Assembly: GCF_900166585.1 (NCBI RefSeq)
Contig: NZ_FVZC01000007.1
Span: forward strand, 124,001 to 188,000
Length of the DNA: 64,000 nucleotides
DNA from: Mesobacillus jeotgali
GTDB taxonomy: Bacteria > Bacillota > Bacilli > Bacillales > Cytobacillaceae
Reading direction: 5' to 3'
This document shows, piece after piece, positions 60,726-64,000 of this stretch (position 1 is the stretch's first letter; each line of letters starts with the position of its first letter). A model generated the notes under the pieces. It saw only the letters and a list, made by a program, of their open reading frames with translations, made no database searches and was not told the origin of the DNA. The position numbers were made by a program, and so were the translations under genes.

Positions 60726-60844
60726 TCTCATTCCCCTTTAATAAGTTATCGATAGTATTATATCAGGGAGGAAGTTCTTGCTAAAAGATGTTTTTTATTG
60801 GAAATTATTTAATTTTTAGTAAGTTTGGAAATGAATATACTGCT

Positions 60845-61300
60845 TTATAATTCTTTTGTCATAAAGACGCTATTAGGGTCTTCCACATAGTCAGCGAACG
60901 GCCCGCAGTAATCGAATCCGTATTTTCCATAAAGCCTTCTCGCCGGCAGGAACGCCTCCATTGATCCAGTCTCCAGGCTCAGCTTTTTATAGCCGCGAGA
61001 CTTGGCCTCTTTCATGATATGCTCAAGTAAGGCCTGTGCGACGCCTTTCCTAAGATGGGATTCTGCCGTCCTCATTGATTTCAATTCACCATGCTGGCTG
61101 TCCAGTTCCTTTAAAGCGCCGCAGCCCATCAGGTGGTCATTTTCCCATGCTGTCCAGAAGGTGATATCCGGTTTTTGCAAAGCCTCCAGCCCCAGTGCAT
61201 GGATGCTCTCAGGCGGGGAGTGCAGCGTCATCCCATGCAAATGCTCGCCAATTAAAGCAATAACTTCCGTACCTGTTAGATCGTCAACTCTAATATTCAT
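60845..61300 (-). CDS. GNAT family N-acetyltransferase (YsnE-like)
   Basis: 151 residues, ATG 61300 after TGAGGGTTAG. Acetyl-CoA motif SHLRKGVAQALLEHIMKEAK, LSLETGSMEAFLPARRLYGK and YGFDYCGPFADYVEDPNSVF match the YsnE/PhnO-like branch. Substrate unknown. Confidence 0.88.
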   Translation of the reverse strand: MNIRVDDLTGTEVIALIGEHLHGMTLHSPPESIHALGLEALQKPDITFWTAWENDHLMGCGALKELDSQHGELKSMRTAESHLRKGVAQALLEHIMKEAKSRGYKKLSLETGSMEAFLPARRLYGKYGFDYCGPFADYVEDPNSVFMTKEL

Positions 61301-61479
61301 CAACTAACCCTCAACCTTCCAAAAAGTGCTATTAAATTAGGAATATCATAACTTGTTAGTAAATTGGCAGGCAACTAGTTTTTATAAGGGCTTAGTATAG
61401 GCTTTACATGGGAAACAATAAACAGCTTGTCATCATTGGAAGCCACCGTTCATACACTCTCTCTAAAGGGGGTGTAGGG

Positions 61480-61698
61480 TTGGGTAACGTTCCTAACAGA
61501 GTAGATTATTATCTAAAAAACAAATGTCTCTTAAGTGCCAATGTAAAGCACTGGGAGAATTATATTGCAGCTTTAAGGGCGAGTAATACAGTAACGATCA
61601 ATCAAAAAGAGTATATGGTAGACAAAATAAATATGGTTCATGACCCTGGAACCATCGTTCTCAAAATCAACATTGAACCACTTAGAATATATGATTAA
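61480..61698 (+). CDS. Hypothetical protein, 72 aa
   Basis: TTG 61480 is 7 bases after AAAGGGGG and is preferred over ATG 61408, which has no site. MGNVPNRVDYYLKNKCLLSA... is a small soluble protein, no known motif. The stop overlaps the start of a terminator. Real but unrecognised. Confidence 0.55.
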   Translation: MGNVPNRVDYYLKNKCLLSANVKHWENYIAALRASNTVTINQKEYMVDKINMVHDPGTIVLKINIEPLRIYD

Positions 61699-61720
61699 GT
61701 ATCCTTCGGGATGCTTTTTA
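61697..61720 (+). terminator. Terminator before array F
   Basis: AAGTATCC / GGGATGCTT with loop TTC, then T5. A near copy stands after the array at 63531. Confidence 0.75.
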
Positions 61721-61814
61721 TTTATGTATAACTCTCGGTCACTTTCTATAGCTCTATTGTTACTTATAGTTATTTTATACGAGGTTTTCATGAGATAAAT
61801 TAGGAATCCAAGAG

Positions 61815-63295
61815 AATGGACCCTTATAAAAACCACCCTAGCCACATAAGGGTGCGGATCGAGTCAAAATGGACCCTTATGAAGTCACACTCAGCGACAT
61901 AAGGGTGCCGATGGAGCCGAAATGGATCCTTATGAAGGCAAACCCAGCAATATAAGGGTGCCGATCGAAGCTAAATGGACCCTTATGAAGGCACACCTAG
62001 CGACATAAGGGTGCCGATGGAGCCGAAATGGACCCTTATGAAGGCAACCCCAGCGACATAAGGGTGCCGATCGAAGCTAAATGGACCCTTATGAAGACAA
62101 ACCCAGCGACATAAGGGTGCCGATGGAGCCGAAATGGACCCTTATGAAGACAAACCCAGCGACATAAGGGTGCCGATGGAAGCTAAATGGACCCTTATGA
62201 GGTCACACTCAACGACATAAGGGTGCCGATGGAAGCTAAATGGACCCTTATGAGGTCACACTCAACGACATAAGGGTGCCGATGGAGCCGAAATGGACCC
62301 TTATGAAGACAAACCCAGCGACATAAGGGTGCCGTTGGAACCTAAATGGCCCCTTATGAAGACAAACCCAGCGACATAAGGGTGCCGATGGAGTCAAAAT
62401 GGACCCTTATGAAGGCAAACCCAGCAACATAAGGGTGTTGTTGGAGCCGAAATGGACCCTTATGAGGTCACACTCAACGACATAAGGGTGCCGATGGAGC
62501 CGAAATGGACCCTTATGAAAGCAACCCCAACGACATAAGGGTGCCGATGGAAGCTAAATGGACCCTTATGAAGACAAACCCAGCCACATAAGGGTGCCGA
62601 TCGAAGCTAAATGGACCCTTATGAAGGCAAACCCAGCAACATAAGGGTGCCGATAGAACCTGAATGGACCCTTATGAAGTCACACTCAGCGACATAAGGG
62701 TGCCGATGGAGCCGAAATGAACCCTTATGAAGGAAACCCCAGCGACATAAGGGTGCCGATGGAAGCTAAATGGACCCTTATGAAGTCACACTCAGCGACA
62801 TAAGGGTGCCGATCGAGCCGAAATGGACCCTTATGAAGGCAACCCTAGCGACATAAGGGTGCCGATGGAGCCGAAATGGACCCTTATGAAGACAAACCCA
62901 GCAACATAAGGGTGTTGTTGGAGCCTAAATGGAGCCTTATGAAGACAAACCAAGCTACATAAGGGTGCCGATCGAAGCTAAATGGATCCTTATGAGGTCA
63001 CACTCAACGACATAAGGGTGCCGATGGAGCCGAAATGGACCCTTATGAAGACAAACCCAGCGACATAAGGGTGCCGATGGAAGCTAAATGGACCCTTATG
63101 AAGGCAAACCCAGCGACATAAGGGTGCCGATGGAGCCGAAATGGATCCTTATGAAGGAAACCCAGCGACATAAGGGTGCCGATCGAAGCTAAATGGACCC
63201 TTATGAAGACAAACCCAGCAACATAAGGGTGCTGATGGAAGCTAAATGGACCCTTATGAAGGCAAACCCAGCAACATAAGGGTGCCGTTCGTGTG
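61815..63295 (+). repeat. Palindromic tandem array F (28 units of about 53 bp)
   Basis: 28 copies of ATAAGGGT counted, each followed by about 19 bases (GCCGATGGAGCCGAAATGG or GCCGATCGAAGCTAAATGG) and ACCCTTAT, then an 18-base linker such as GAAGACAAACCCAGCGAC. Variants ATCCTTAT keep G-U pairing on the plus strand. The arms match array C. This is the largest array; frames such as the minus-strand one at 63043-63315 are repetition artefacts. Confidence 0.92.
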
Positions 63296-63369
63296 CAAAA
63301 GCACCAAGAATGCAAAATTTTCGAGGCAGTGATAGAGTCGGGGCTATGGTGGATTTTTATGAATTATTT

Positions 63370-63399
63370 GGTTCACACAAAAAATGGGCGGTGTGAACC
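63370..63399. repeat. Isolated perfect hairpin
   Basis: GGTTCACAC / GTGTGAACC 9-bp stem with a 12-base loop; no T run directly after, so not a clear terminator. Confidence 0.5.
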
Positions 63400-63410
63400 C
63401 TGCATTTCTT

Positions 63411-63432
63411 TTTAATCAAACGTTTGATTAAA
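63411..63432. promoter_or_regulatory. Perfect 22-bp palindrome, second copy of TetR-type operator
   Basis: TTAATCAAACGTTTGATTAA core identical to 20216-20235. About 260 bp upstream of the DUF3231 gene. Confidence 0.6.
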
Positions 63433-63530
63433 GATAGGGAATTGGCATTTTCCTTGGGGAACTTTCGTTTTGATGTATTCCGCCTCTTTTGATTGAAAGG
63501 ACGTTAAACGAAAAATCGTCATATAGATTT

Positions 63531-63555
63531 AAGTGTCCTTCGGGATGCTTTTTTT
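63531..63555 (+). terminator. Orphan terminator after array F
   Basis: AAGTGTCC / GGGATGCTT stem with loop TTC and T7; no gene ends just upstream. Confidence 0.7.
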
Positions 63556-63694
63556 GTTCTTGGAACGGATTCCTGGATCCCGCCAGCTCAAGCATTCAAC
63601 TTTTTCTTGTAAATGGGATTCTTTTCTTTGGATGGGGGACTTTATAGAAAAAGGAGAATATCCGTGGACGGAATGGTGAAAGGAAGTTGATTTT

Positions 63695-64000
63695 ATGATC
63701 CTGACAAATCCAATTAGCTCATCTGAAATAGGGACACTGTGGCAGACGTACCAGGAGAAGACTTTAATCATGCGATTTTTGGAGTATTTCATCCAAAAGG
63801 CAGACGATCAGGAGTCGAGGAACCTGTTGGGAGGGCTGTGGCAGGAGCTTGATTTTTATGTGAAAGAAATGGAAAAGGTTTTTGACGAGCAAGGGATGGT
63901 AAAACCTGTGGGGTTCAAGTCCGATGATGTGAATATCGAAGCTCCTAAACTATATGACAATGGATTTGATATCATGTTCGTCCGTGTCTTAAAGCAGATT
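63695..64000 (+). CDS. DUF3231 family protein, N-terminal 102 codons (continues beyond window)
   Basis: ATG with AAAGGAAGTTG upstream. MILTNPISSSEIGTLWQTYQ parallels the start of the 47180-48184 protein, followed by EYFIQKADDQESRNLLGGLW and VKPVGFKSDDVNIEAP. Same helical family, unknown function. The right edge cuts the gene. Confidence 0.88.
   Translation, partial: MILTNPISSSEIGTLWQTYQEKTLIMRFLEYFIQKADDQESRNLLGGLWQELDFYVKEMEKVFDEQGMVKPVGFKSDDVNIEAPKLYDNGFDIMFVRVLKQI

Noticed and set aside
63043..63315. 90-aa minus-strand ORF rich in HPYVAGF/RVHLASIGTLMSLG repeats
   Set aside because: It lies wholly inside palindromic array F; the 53-bp unit is not a multiple of three and there is no ribosome site, so it is a repetition artefact.

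Overview
The window looks like chromosome from a moderate-GC, spore-forming member of the Bacillaceae (Mesobacillus/Cytobacillus/Bacillus-like). The evidence is strong AGGAGG-type ribosome binding sites, many TTG/GTG starts, Zur, PhoP, MhqR, Fnr and CcpA-type sites of the Bacillus kind, a sporulation amidase (CwlC-like), a YhcN/YlaJ spore lipoprotein, and Bacillus-type families (CBO0543, DUF3231, DUF4083, SE1832, DUF378). No rRNA, tRNA, phage, transposase or CRISPR array was seen. It reads as ordinary chromosome with unusually rich intergenic DNA.

1-5.9 kb is a zinc-starvation island. A ZnuA-type zinc lipoprotein with a tandemly expanded His-rich loop is followed by a permease/DUF1980 pair on the minus strand. 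On the plus strand are zinc-free paralogues of ribosomal proteins S14, L31 and L33, a 123-aa unknown and a flavoprotein. At least five Zur-type palindromes control the region, and a decayed COG0523 (ZagA/YciC-like) GTPase lies between them. 6-12 kb has a uracil-DNA glycosylase, DUF1456, cysteine dioxygenase, an EamA transporter, and an ABC-F ATPase behind a leader with a mini-ORF, a long-range inverted repeat and an intrinsic terminator. 12-14.5 kb has TspO, a strong selenoprotein candidate (in-frame UGA in a G-UGA-P-V-C active site followed by a SECIS-like hairpin), and pstS behind a PhoP box.

14.6-30 kb contains three CBO0543-type membrane proteins, a quinone-stress pair (ring-cleaving dioxygenase plus WrbA) under MhqR-type operators, 3-hydroxyacyl-CoA dehydrogenase, SelO, a CarH-type B12 photoreceptor divergent from a DUF378 gene, a Gfo/Idh/MocA oxidoreductase, a co-directional nucleotidyltransferase/deoxyribosyltransferase-like/SF0329/GNAT group and a CwlC-like amidase. 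30-49 kb has PutP behind a long structured leader, a fasciclin protein, two MFS transporters, a recent duplication of a DoxX gene with Fnr-type boxes, a YceI protein under MhqR-type control, an AI-2E family permease and many small membrane proteins. 49-64 kb has the potABCD polyamine operon, a cupin, a PadR/HAAS pair, a single-polypeptide ECF sigma/anti-sigma fusion, an M48 protease and DUF3231 proteins.

The most striking feature not explained by genes is six intergenic arrays (about 11.5, 23.7, 34.8, 41.0, 49.4 and 61.8 kb). They have different sequences but one architecture: tandem units of about 52-53 bp, each a short palindrome plus linker. Where a unit departs from perfect pairing, G-U wobble usually rescues the stem only if the plus strand is the RNA. 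Together with the selenoprotein candidate, the sigma/anti-sigma fusion and the ABC-F leader, these are the items most worth following up. All calls come from reading the sequence; no database search was run.
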